This document shows, piece by piece, positions 48,041 through 56,978 of a stretch of DNA of 64,000 nucleotides. The notes beneath the pieces are model-generated. The model saw only the letters and a program-made list of their open reading frames with translations, did no database searches and had not been told where the DNA came from. The stretch is from Clostridium sp. (lineage in GTDB: Bacteria; Bacillota; Clostridia; TANB77; CAG-508): positions 62,001 through 126,000 of the forward strand of contig JAHAKD010000003.1 of the NCBI GenBank assembly GCA_018371855.1, written 5' to 3'. Numbering within the stretch: the stretch's first letter is position 1; the number at the start of each line of letters is the position of its first letter. The position numbers and the translations under genes are program-made.

Positions 48041-49897
48041 ATGAAAAGGAGTTTATTCAAAATATTAACGATTGCAATATGTATAGTTACAATGTTAAAC
48101 ATCGTGCTACCAAGTGTTAGTTATGTTGTATATGCAGATGATACAAATACAACAGAAGCTCAAAAGGAAGAAACTAGGGCCACAGAAGGATATGAAAGTG
48201 GTTTTGGACAAATAATGGATGGTATTGCGGGGTTACTTACTTGGCCATTAAGAATGTTAATTCTAGCATTTGGATATGCGATAAGACTGATAATTGGAGG
48301 AATTGCATCAATAGCAGGAGGAGAATTTAATCTTAATATTAGTCCAAATGATATTCTATTTGACAAGCTGGAAATTACAGACGTAAACTTCTTTAATTTT
48401 GATAATAGTTTAAGTGATGGAGTATTAACAATTAGAAAAAATATTGCAATTTGGTATTATGCATTAAGAAACCTAGCAATAGGAATTCTACTTGCAATAT
48501 TAATATATGTAGGAATAAGAATGGCAATTTCTACAGTTGCTTCAGAAGAGGCAAAATATAAAGTAATGTTAAGAGATTGGGTAGTAAGTTTTGTATTAGT
48601 GTTTTTAATGCAGTATATAATTGCTTTTACCTTAAATGCAAATAATGCATTAGTTAGCCTTATGGAAAAAGCAATGACGAATGCAAGTGACAACTCGATT
48701 TTCGCAGATGTAATGAATACTTTTGCATTACAAGGGGCAGATCCATTATCATTTACAATGGGATTTGGTTCTGCAATAGCATTTTGTATATTAGTAGGTA
48801 TTACATTATCTTTCTTAGTATTCTATATAAAACGTATGCTTACATTAGCATTTTTAGTTATAATTTCTCCAATTGTAACAATAACTTACTCTATAGATAA
48901 AATGGGAGACAATCAATCACAAGCATTAAATAAGTGGGTTAAAGAGTTTGTATACACAGTTTTAATACAACCATTCCAATGTTTAATATATATAGTGTTT
49001 GCAACTACAGCATTAACACTAATGCAAGATAAAACATTAGGTGCAGCTATATTAGGCTGTATAATGCTATTATTTATACATCAAGCAGAACATATAGTAA
49101 GAGGAATATTCAGTTTCGAACATGCTCATAACTTAGGAGATACATTTATGACATTAGCTCTTGTTAAGTCATTAGGAAGTAGCTTAAGTAAAGTTGGAAA
49201 AGCAGCTGGTGGTGCAGCAGCAGGAAGAGCAGCAGGAGCAGCACCAGCAGCTGCTGGAACACAAGCACCTAGACAAAATAATCAGGCTAGAAATATTAAC
49301 AAATCTAATAAACAGATTTCAAAAGGATTTAAAAAGGGTGACAAGCCACCTTCTAAGTTAAGCAGAGCAAAAGAAGGAGCAGCGAAACTTGCAAATACAA
49401 AAGCAGGAAGAATAATAACAGCTTTACCAAAAGCTTCAATAAAGGCAGCAGCAAGATATGCAGCGCCAATTGCGTTTACTGCAATGGGAGCTGGTGCAGC
49501 TGGAATGCAAGGCTCTATTATTGGATATCAAATGGGACAAGGTGTATATACTGCTGGAAAATCCATGAGACAAGGAATACAACAAAAAATGGATGCAAAA
49601 ACAGCTGCAAGAACACAAGTTGGTCAAGCATATAATAATTATGTACATGCACAAGGATTAGAAAATGATCCAACTACAGCTAAATTTGAATATAATAGAA
49701 TTGCAAGAGATATTTTAAATGGAAGAGATGTAAACTCTTTTGCTGCAGAAGATCAACAATTAGCACAAAGCTTAGCACAATTTAAGAATACATTTGAACA
49801 AATGGGAACATCTCAAAAGAATATTGCAAAAGATATGGAAAAAACTTTAATGAAAATGCAAGATTTACAAGCAAGACAAAATACTAATAATCCTTAA
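48041..49897 (+). CDS. VirB6-like protein 3 with Ala-rich cytoplasmic tail
   Basis: 618 residues from ATG 48041, with AAGGAG 5 bases upstream and one base after the previous stop; an in-frame ATG at 48023 overlaps that gene. Signal peptide ending VYADD, then the shared motif IWYYALRNLAIG ... IYVGIRMAIST (from about 138) and about six helices to about 370. The C-terminal 250 residues are Ala/Gly/Lys-rich (AAGGAAAGRAAGAAPAAAG), probably cytoplasmic and partly disordered. Third VirB6-like member of the locus; the tight spacing suggests translational coupling with the second. Confidence 0.8.
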   Translation: MKRSLFKILTIAICIVTMLNIVLPSVSYVVYADDTNTTEAQKEETRATEGYESGFGQIMDGIAGLLTWPLRMLILAFGYAIRLIIGGIASIAGGEFNLNISPNDILFDKLEITDVNFFNFDNSLSDGVLTIRKNIAIWYYALRNLAIGILLAILIYVGIRMAISTVASEEAKYKVMLRDWVVSFVLVFLMQYIIAFTLNANNALVSLMEKAMTNASDNSIFADVMNTFALQGADPLSFTMGFGSAIAFCILVGITLSFLVFYIKRMLTLAFLVIISPIVTITYSIDKMGDNQSQALNKWVKEFVYTVLIQPFQCLIYIVFATTALTLMQDKTLGAAILGCIMLLFIHQAEHIVRGIFSFEHAHNLGDTFMTLALVKSLGSSLSKVGKAAGGAAAGRAAGAAPAAAGTQAPRQNNQARNINKSNKQISKGFKKGDKPPSKLSRAKEGAAKLANTKAGRIITALPKASIKAAARYAAPIAFTAMGAGAAGMQGSIIGYQMGQGVYTAGKSMRQGIQQKMDAKTAARTQVGQAYNNYVHAQGLENDPTTAKFEYNRIARDILNGRDVNSFAAEDQQLAQSLAQFKNTFEQMGTSQKNIAKDMEKTLMKMQDLQARQNTNNP

Positions 49898-49921
49898 TTT
49901 AAAAGATAGGAAGGAGCGAAG

Positions 49922-50875
49922 ATGAGCTTTATAGATACTAGATTAAAAATAAGACGTTTTTTTAAGAAATATAAAAAAATAATCATATTTATTATTATCA
50001 TTTGGGCAATAATTTTTGTAGTAAATTATATATTGAAAAATATGCCAAAAGAAGATATTCCAGAAACAACTTATGAACCTAATGTATCTGTTATGACAGA
50101 AGATGAAGTGCCAGATAAATGGCACGAAACAATAGAAAGTACTATAGAAACATTTGTACAAAGATGTAATAATAAAGAGTATGAAGCAGCATATAACATG
50201 CTTTCAGACGACTGTAAAGCAGAGGTATATCCAACCTTAAGCTCTTTCCAAGAATTTGTAAATGCGAAATTTAAAGAGAAAAGGGCATATAGTATTCAGA
50301 ATTTTTCAAATGTAGGTAAACAATATATATATGATGTAAATCTTATGGAAGATTTAATGGCAACAGGGCTTACAGGAACAGAATATTATTTTGATGAAGA
50401 AAAATTTGTATTTACAGAAGATGATGATTCTTTAAAACTTGCAATAGATGGTTTTGTTAGAAAGACAGACTTAAATGTATTTGCAGAAGATGAGAATTTA
50501 AAAATAAATATAGATAGCAAAAATGTATTTTATGATCATGAAACATATAAAGTTACTTTAACTAATAGGTCTGAGCATCCAATTGTAATAGCAGATGGAA
50601 GTTCTAACAATGAAGTTGTTTTAAATACAGGAGAAGATGATAGAAACGAAAGAAATGTCGGAACTTATGGAATAGTTTTACAACCAGGAGAAAATAAAAG
50701 TTATACATTTGTATTTACAAAATATTGTGATGATGGAAATGCTCCACAATATATGATGCTTAATAATATTAGAGTATTGCAATCATATTCTGGAAATGAA
50801 AATACGAAACAAGCTGAATTAGATAATGCGATTAGAATATATAGTTTAAGAATTAATTTCCATACTGCAGAGTAG
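49922..50875 (+). CDS. VirB8/TcpC-like anchored NTF2-fold protein 1
   Basis: 317 residues. Cytoplasmic basic start, one membrane helix (about 20-40), then an outer NTF2-like domain (about 75-180) with ETFVQRCNNKEYEAAYNML and SFQEFVNAKF, and a second beta-rich domain (about 195-317). One helix plus NTF2-like outer domain is the VirB8/TcpC plan, the periplasmic or wall-side scaffold of type IV systems. A related but smaller protein is encoded at 55343. AAGGAGCG precedes ATG. VirB8 identity is inferred from plan and context. Confidence 0.68.
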   Translation: MSFIDTRLKIRRFFKKYKKIIIFIIIIWAIIFVVNYILKNMPKEDIPETTYEPNVSVMTEDEVPDKWHETIESTIETFVQRCNNKEYEAAYNMLSDDCKAEVYPTLSSFQEFVNAKFKEKRAYSIQNFSNVGKQYIYDVNLMEDLMATGLTGTEYYFDEEKFVFTEDDDSLKLAIDGFVRKTDLNVFAEDENLKINIDSKNVFYDHETYKVTLTNRSEHPIVIADGSSNNEVVLNTGEDDRNERNVGTYGIVLQPGENKSYTFVFTKYCDDGNAPQYMMLNNIRVLQSYSGNENTKQAELDNAIRIYSLRINFHTAE

Positions 50876-50888
50876 AGGTGGTGAGATT

Positions 50889-53800
50889 TTGGGAGACGAT
50901 AATCAAAACTTAAATGATACAACACAAACTAATCAATCTTCAAGTGGTGAGAAAATAGAAAAAGCTGGAAATGCTACAGCAGGTGCTGTAAAAAAAGGAA
51001 AATTTTTGGCAAAGGTTATAAAAAGTTTAAAAGGATTAGGAGCGCTAGGAGTAGCAGGTATTGTAATTATAGTGGTTATTATAGCTCTAATTGTAATAGT
51101 AGGAATTGTAGGTTTCTTCTTAGAGATGCCAGGTCTTATAAATAATAAAGTTTCAGAAATTGCAACAGCTTTTTGTACAGAACTAAAAACATATTATGAA
51201 GGTAACTCTGCCAGGTTTGGTAGTGAACCACAAAAAGAACTTGCAGAATATCTAACTAATATGGGATATTCACCTTATGAATTTGGATTTGGTAGATATA
51301 CTGATGAAGATGGAAATTACATAGAAGATGGAGAATCTGATGATGCATCGATGAATAGTAAGTATTTAAATGCATATTTAACAGCAGATTACAATACTTA
51401 TGTGCCATACGAAAAATTTAAATCAGGAGTTTCAAAAGTACTTAATGTTATAGGAGATGCTGTTGGATATGTACTAGGAATGGAAACAGAAAAAGACACC
51501 GGAGATCCACAATTTGGTATGCTACATTTTGACTCAGGAATGTATGAGAATGCAGATGGTGATGACTTAAATGCGAGAAAGATGAACTTTTTAGATAGTG
51601 TTGATGCAAATGTTGAATCTAAAACATTGACATTCACCGTTTGGGAATCATTATTTACACGTTCATACTATACATATAATATGGAAGGCTGGACAGCGAG
51701 ATATGGTAAACCGCTAGAATTATCATTAACGTTGCATTTAGCAACAATGGCACCAGACTTAGTTTATAGATTTGACATGGACTCAGAAGAAAGTACAGAA
51801 ATACACATTGCAACAATAAAAAGTAAAGCTACAATTAAATTTGAATACCATGTTAATAATTTGCCAGAAGAAGGAACAAATTTTGCCGGAGTAGATGAAT
51901 CATTAGCTGATATAGATAATCATATACAAGGAGAAGATCATACTCTAACTGTAGAAGATATACAAACTCTAAAAGACTACATAGATGATCATAATAATTC
52001 GGATATGGTTGAAAGAATAAATGCAGGTTATGAAAATTTAAAAGCCTTTATTAACTCTTCTATAGATACAGGAAACAATAGACATTATTTAGAGATTAAT
52101 GAGACAATACTTCAATCTTACGATGCGCCAGATCAAGTTGCTTGGTGGAATGATTCAGAATCTATAGAATATATGTTTAATAATGGTGGAGGATTATTTA
52201 ATAATGAGAAATCAATTATGGATTCATCTATCGAGAAAATAAAAGAACAATATCCAGATGCTGAATTCTATACAGACGAAGTTGGCAAATCATATTCTGA
52301 AATTGTTGGAAAAACAGTTCATTCTGTAGAAGATTCTACAGGAACATATGAAGATGGTGCAACAACGGGTATTATGAATGAATTCTATATAAAATATAGT
52401 GAAGCTAAGAGTGATGAAGATTTTACAGAAGATGAACAAAATGAAGTATATGAATTTTTACAAGATAAATTAGAGGAATTATTGCCACATGTAGAAACAG
52501 ATATTCAAAAGATTAAAGAATATGATGCTGAAACAGAGGATAAACTAAAAGCATTTAATGAAGAACTAGAAAAAATAGGATTAACAACTACATCTATAAA
52601 CAATGCAATTGACTATAATAATGATGGCGGACAAGGAGAAGGAACAGAGATTAACAGAGTTCAACCATACATTACAAAAGTAATTAAACATTGGTATAGA
52701 GATGTAATATTTAAAGACAATACAGGAGAATATGATTATTATGATGCATATGATGTTAGCGAAAGTCAAGCAACATATGAAAACATATTTAATCCTGTAC
52801 AACAATCAGATGATAGTTCTTTGGCACCAAACGATAAAGGTGCATTTTATACAATAGAGACTGTTGGTGCTGGTAGTGAATTAGTACAAGCAAGAGATGC
52901 CATAAGAGGTGCTGTTAATGAACACACAAAAGAATTATTTGTTGGTACAGCAGACAGACCTGCTAAGTACTTTATATATGATGGAAGCACAAAAACAGCA
53001 GAAAAAATAGATGAATTAAGAAAGGTATATGATGAGGCATATTCTGCTTCATGGGACATAATACAAGATGATAAAACAGCAAGACAAGCAGCAGAAGATG
53101 CAGTAGAAGCTAAAGAAGTACAAGACGGAACAGACTTCTATAAGGAAGTTAATGTTAGACAAAATGCCCTTTCTGCATTCTCTATACTAGAAAATTCTAA
53201 AACAGAAGATTCAGAATATATCTTAAGAGATTTGAAAAAGTTATTTGTAGACTTAGGATACTTTACAAAGGATGACTTAAGAGAAGACGATACACATGTT
53301 TTCCAATGGCCTATTAGTGGATATATTAATACATATTGGCCACAAAGAAGATTCGAAAAACAACAAGCAGATTATGGAACATTAATAAGAAGTAAAGCTT
53401 CAACAGATAATATAAGAGCAGGTCTAAATGCAGATGGTAGTGAAAGAACAGAAGAACAAACACAAGCATATATTTATGAAGCTAACTTTAATGCAGACAC
53501 AACAGGAGCACCATCAGATGAAGGAGTTCCAGATTTAGATGATGAAGATACAGAAGAAAACGATGAAGAAACAGATGAAGTTTCAAATCCAACAGATACA
53601 CTTATAGATGGTTTTGAATCTGGACTAAATGTAGTATCACCTGTAACTGGAGAAATCTTAGAAGAGGGTGATGATTACATAAAGATAAAAGTATTAGATA
53701 CATCTGCTGTTTCTGAATATGAAGAGTTCTATAATGAATATAAAGGAATTTGTACAGGATATATTATGTATATTAGAGGATTCCAAAAAGGAGCTATAGA

Positions 53801-54713
53801 TGCAAATTCTGTATCAGAATATCAAAAAGTAACACATACAGATAGATACTTTATAGAAATGGGATTCGCAGATGATTATAGAGAAGTAGAGCCATATGCA
53901 ACAGCCTTTGAGGAAGCAGAACAAAAAAGAATAGATGCTCCAGCATACTTAGAAAAAGATGGAAAGAGATATATTAAGGAAGGAACAGTATTAGGAACAA
54001 CAACTGGTTCAGACTTAGGCTTATATCTAATGAATAGAGAGAACTCTATGGTTGAAGATGTAGAATCTTATGTTAGATTAGTAAAGAAAGGAATAGACAC
54101 AGAATTCCCAGAAGAATTTATATTCTGGCTAGGTGTTGAACTAGAAGGTGCCTGTGAAGGAAAATATGACTTGGGAGATAGTTATGGAGTAGAAGTTTTA
54201 GCAGATGGTGCAGGTAATACAACAGCATTTGGTTTAACAAAAGCAGTTGCACAAACAGGAGAAGTTCCAAATATGTATCCACAATTTGCAGAACATTTAG
54301 CAGCAGGAAGAGTTCCAAAGAAAGAAGCACAAGATGTATTTGTATTAGTATTAGAAGCTGCCAGAGAAACAATTTTGGAAAAAATAACGAATCAAAGTGC
54401 ATTGTCGGAAAGTATGCTAGATGCTCTGGTAGATTTACACCATGCAAGTCCGTCTGAATGTTACCAGATTATAGAGGTATTTAATCAAAAGAATACTTTA
54501 ACAGTACAAGATTTCGAAGACCATTGGGGTACAAATACAAATTATGAAACCCAACTAAGAGGAAGAGGACATGTACGTGGTGTATTAGCGGTAGATGAAG
54601 AATATAGGAATCCATATGATCAATCATTCCCTAAATATACATTTAATACAGAAACTCCGTGGACAGACTTTATAAATGGAACACCTTCATCTGAAATTGC
54701 TACTTTAGGTTAA
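50889..54713 (+). CDS. Large anchored wall hydrolase with lysozyme-like and degenerate M23-like domains
   Basis: 1274 residues. The start is TTG 50889 with GAGGTGGTGAG just upstream. Cytoplasmic Asn/Gln-rich start, one membrane helix (about 55-80), a long outer region of unknown fold (about 90-800), then a segment (about 916-1050) whose layout (SPVTGEILEEG ... YIMYIRG ... YIKEGTVLGTTTGSDLGLYLMN) looks like an M23-peptidase or lipoyl-type barrel without catalytic His. The C-terminus (about 1070-1255) has EGACEGKY and ADGAGNTTAFGLT, like phage-lysozyme-type (GH24-like) folds. It is the probable VirB1-like muramidase. Catalytic competence is inferred. Confidence 0.72.
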   Translation: MGDDNQNLNDTTQTNQSSSGEKIEKAGNATAGAVKKGKFLAKVIKSLKGLGALGVAGIVIIVVIIALIVIVGIVGFFLEMPGLINNKVSEIATAFCTELKTYYEGNSARFGSEPQKELAEYLTNMGYSPYEFGFGRYTDEDGNYIEDGESDDASMNSKYLNAYLTADYNTYVPYEKFKSGVSKVLNVIGDAVGYVLGMETEKDTGDPQFGMLHFDSGMYENADGDDLNARKMNFLDSVDANVESKTLTFTVWESLFTRSYYTYNMEGWTARYGKPLELSLTLHLATMAPDLVYRFDMDSEESTEIHIATIKSKATIKFEYHVNNLPEEGTNFAGVDESLADIDNHIQGEDHTLTVEDIQTLKDYIDDHNNSDMVERINAGYENLKAFINSSIDTGNNRHYLEINETILQSYDAPDQVAWWNDSESIEYMFNNGGGLFNNEKSIMDSSIEKIKEQYPDAEFYTDEVGKSYSEIVGKTVHSVEDSTGTYEDGATTGIMNEFYIKYSEAKSDEDFTEDEQNEVYEFLQDKLEELLPHVETDIQKIKEYDAETEDKLKAFNEELEKIGLTTTSINNAIDYNNDGGQGEGTEINRVQPYITKVIKHWYRDVIFKDNTGEYDYYDAYDVSESQATYENIFNPVQQSDDSSLAPNDKGAFYTIETVGAGSELVQARDAIRGAVNEHTKELFVGTADRPAKYFIYDGSTKTAEKIDELRKVYDEAYSASWDIIQDDKTARQAAEDAVEAKEVQDGTDFYKEVNVRQNALSAFSILENSKTEDSEYILRDLKKLFVDLGYFTKDDLREDDTHVFQWPISGYINTYWPQRRFEKQQADYGTLIRSKASTDNIRAGLNADGSERTEEQTQAYIYEANFNADTTGAPSDEGVPDLDDEDTEENDEETDEVSNPTDTLIDGFESGLNVVSPVTGEILEEGDDYIKIKVLDTSAVSEYEEFYNEYKGICTGYIMYIRGFQKGAIDANSVSEYQKVTHTDRYFIEMGFADDYREVEPYATAFEEAEQKRIDAPAYLEKDGKRYIKEGTVLGTTTGSDLGLYLMNRENSMVEDVESYVRLVKKGIDTEFPEEFIFWLGVELEGACEGKYDLGDSYGVEVLADGAGNTTAFGLTKAVAQTGEVPNMYPQFAEHLAAGRVPKKEAQDVFVLVLEAARETILEKITNQSALSESMLDALVDLHHASPSECYQIIEVFNQKNTLTVQDFEDHWGTNTNYETQLRGRGHVRGVLAVDEEYRNPYDQSFPKYTFNTETPWTDFINGTPSSEIATLG

Positions 54714-54727
54714 TTTGGAGGGCTTAT

Positions 54728-55330
54728 ATGAAATTAGGAAAGAAAGTGTTAATAACATTAATTGTTATTGTTGTTATAATTATTATAGTTGTTTTTGTTA
54801 GAAAATCTATTAATAAAAAAGTTGTAAATGAAGTTGCTAAAACAGATGAGCAATTAGTACAAGAAAGCGTAGAAAGCTATTCTAAAGGAAAAGTATTTCC
54901 AAGAGGGATATCTGAATTAATGGAAAAATATGAGGGCCAAAATAGCAAAAATGATTTATATGAAAGTTTAGATAATCTAGTAAATGAATACTTACCAACA
55001 TTATTTGAAGAAATAACTGGATTAAGTGATAGTCAATTAACAAATTTATTTAACGAAAAGAAAACTGAAATAACTGAAAACTTAGGAATAACTCAAGAAG
55101 ATGACTTTAAAAAATTAGCAACATATTTACAGAATAATAATTATGGTAGTAATAAATTTGAATCTTGCGAAATAGACTCTAATTCATATAGAACTGCGGG
55201 TGGAAATAGATATTTGAGTTTTATAATAAATTTAAAATATGAAAACCAAGAAAATCAATTGCAGTTAAGAGTATATTTTGCAAATATGACTTCTACAAAT
55301 CCGGAAATTATATATGCTTCAGCAGAATAA
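54728..55330 (+). CDS. Small anchored protein of unknown function (secretion-like locus)
   Basis: 200 residues. One N-terminal helix (about 5-26), a helical outer segment rich in Glu and Asn, and a beta-rich end (YLSFIINLKYE ... LRVYFANM). TTTGGAGGG precedes ATG and the gap to the previous gene is 14 bases. No family recognised. Its position among wall-side components suggests a structural part. Confidence 0.72.
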   Translation: MKLGKKVLITLIVIVVIIIIVVFVRKSINKKVVNEVAKTDEQLVQESVESYSKGKVFPRGISELMEKYEGQNSKNDLYESLDNLVNEYLPTLFEEITGLSDSQLTNLFNEKKTEITENLGITQEDDFKKLATYLQNNNYGSNKFESCEIDSNSYRTAGGNRYLSFIINLKYENQENQLQLRVYFANMTSTNPEIIYASAE

Positions 55331-55342
55331 TGGGAGGAAGAT

Positions 55343-55891
55343 ATGAAAGAAAATTTTTTAGATAGTAAAGGATTTAAAATATTATTCTTTTTGCTAATAA
55401 TAGTTATTGGAATAATTGTAGTCGTAAATACAGTTTTTATGACAAAATCTAATAAATCAGAGAATACTTTAGCAAATGGAGTTGCTCAAGAAAATATATT
55501 AACTGCAGAAGAGATAGAGGAAAATACAAATCAGCTAGAAATAGAAGATTTAAAAGGCAAAGATGAAAGAACTAGAATACAACAATATTGTGGAAAGTTT
55601 ATAAGATATATAGAAAGTAAGGATTATGATAAGGCTTATGCCTTATTATATCCTGACTTTAAAAATAATTATTTCAAAACTGTAGAGCATTTTCAAAAAT
55701 ATGCAGAGGAAAAATTTCCATCAACATTAATAGCAGTAGAATATAACAATATAGAAAGACAAGGACAATATTATATATTATTTACTACAATAAAAACTCC
55801 ATTAGATTCAAGTTATTCTATGGACCAAAAATTTATTTTGATAGAAAATGGATTTAATGATTTTCAATTATCATTTGATGTAAAAAATTAA
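55343..55891 (+). CDS. VirB8-like anchored NTF2-fold protein 2
   Basis: 182 residues. One membrane helix (about 12-32) and an outer domain (about 75-182) with QQYCGKFIRYIESKDYDKAY and HFQKYAEEKFPS. These match the ETFVQRCNNKEYEAAY and FQEFVNAKF segments of the protein at 49922, so the two are paralogues. GGGAGGAAG precedes ATG. It probably forms part of the same scaffold. Confidence 0.68.
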   Translation: MKENFLDSKGFKILFFLLIIVIGIIVVVNTVFMTKSNKSENTLANGVAQENILTAEEIEENTNQLEIEDLKGKDERTRIQQYCGKFIRYIESKDYDKAYALLYPDFKNNYFKTVEHFQKYAEEKFPSTLIAVEYNNIERQGQYYILFTTIKTPLDSSYSMDQKFILIENGFNDFQLSFDVKN

Positions 55892-55907
55892 ATTGGAGGG
55901 AATGTAA

Positions 55908-56927
55908 ATGGCAGAAAAAGATTTACCCGAAAGACTACAATTACAAAATGAAAGAATTCAAGAGATAGAAAACAAAATAAAGAAATTAGAAGATAAAGAA
56001 CAAGATGGAAAATACTTAGTATCTCTTAAAGAAAAATTAGTAACTGAGGAAAAAGCAAAAGGAGATATCGAAAATATATATTCTTTATCAGCTATAGAAA
56101 TAGCAGAAATTAAGGCAAAAGCAAAGCAATTAGCTTTAATTGCATATAGATCTGGTGAATATGATTTATATAAGGACTATGAGTTAGTAGCTACTACGAA
56201 TGAGCAAGGACTATTAGAGGTTACTGATGAGTATAGGGAGGAATTAGAAGGGCTAATTCCAGCGCAATATCTAGAATTAAAAGAAATAGAACCAGAAGAG
56301 TTAGAGGAAAGATCTAAAGAAGAAGATAAAACAGATTTAAAGAAAGAGGAAGAAAAGGAAGAACAAAAAGAAACAGTAAATAAAATGCAAGAAGATACTG
56401 GCTTGGAATTAGTTTCTTTAGTAAGAATAGAAGATGAAAATTTCTCTAGAGATGTAGTAGGTAGAGAAACCGGATATGCAGAACAATATATGGGAATTAC
56501 AAAAGAGGGTACAATTTGCCTATTAGGTCTAAGACCAGATAATAAATTTGAGCTTAACCCGGATTTTGTTGGAGCAAGAACTGCAAGGACAGATGAGCAA
56601 CCAGGAGAATGTGGTAAGAGTAGTGTTGATATGGTAGTTCCAAGAAAAGATGGTACTACATCAAGTTTAGGAATTGATATAAACTATGGTCAAATTTCTT
56701 TAACAAATAGAAATACAAATGAGCCAATTCAGACATCAAATTATAGACCTTCTGATGCAGAGTCAGAAAAATATAAGTTAGAAGAAGAAAAGGGTAATAA
56801 AGAAAGCCTAGAAAGAAAAATGGAAGAAGAAAGAAAAAGAGAAGAACAACGAAAGAAAGAAAAACAAGAAAAAGAAGATGATGATGGTCATGGATGGCCA
56901 GAAGAAAGAAAATCACCATGGGAATAA
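55908..56927 (+). CDS. Soluble coiled-coil protein, last gene of the secretion-like locus
   Basis: 339 residues with no signal peptide or membrane helix. An N-terminal coiled coil (about 5-60), an acidic Glu/Lys linker (about 130-165), a compact central domain (about 168-270, including TGYAEQYMGITKEG and TARTDEQPGECG), and a very charged end (about 285-339). GGAGGG precedes ATG. Being the only clearly cytosolic small product besides VirB4, it may be a substrate, an adaptor or a regulator; nothing in the sequence decides this. Confidence 0.7.
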   Translation: MAEKDLPERLQLQNERIQEIENKIKKLEDKEQDGKYLVSLKEKLVTEEKAKGDIENIYSLSAIEIAEIKAKAKQLALIAYRSGEYDLYKDYELVATTNEQGLLEVTDEYREELEGLIPAQYLELKEIEPEELEERSKEEDKTDLKKEEEKEEQKETVNKMQEDTGLELVSLVRIEDENFSRDVVGRETGYAEQYMGITKEGTICLLGLRPDNKFELNPDFVGARTARTDEQPGECGKSSVDMVVPRKDGTTSSLGIDINYGQISLTNRNTNEPIQTSNYRPSDAESEKYKLEEEKGNKESLERKMEEERKREEQRKKEKQEKEDDDGHGWPEERKSPWE

Positions 56928-56940
56928 TAAAAAGAATAAA

Positions 56941-56978
56941 AATCACTTATTCGAATATATTTGAATAGGTGATTTTTT
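56941..56978 (+). terminator. Locus terminator whose stem contains the dacF ribosome binding site
   Basis: A 12-bp stem AATCACTTATTC (56941-56952) / GAATAGGTGATT (56963-56974), one G-U pair, then six T bases. The right arm contains AGGTGA (56967-56972), the only ribosome binding site for GTG 56979. The hairpin therefore both resembles an intrinsic terminator and would hide the start site of the next gene. Confidence 0.8.

Noticed and set aside
36887..56927. Integrative conjugative element
   Set aside because: No relaxase, coupling protein, integrase, excisionase or flanking direct repeats; tRNA genes are 3 kb away and intact, and base use matches the flanks.
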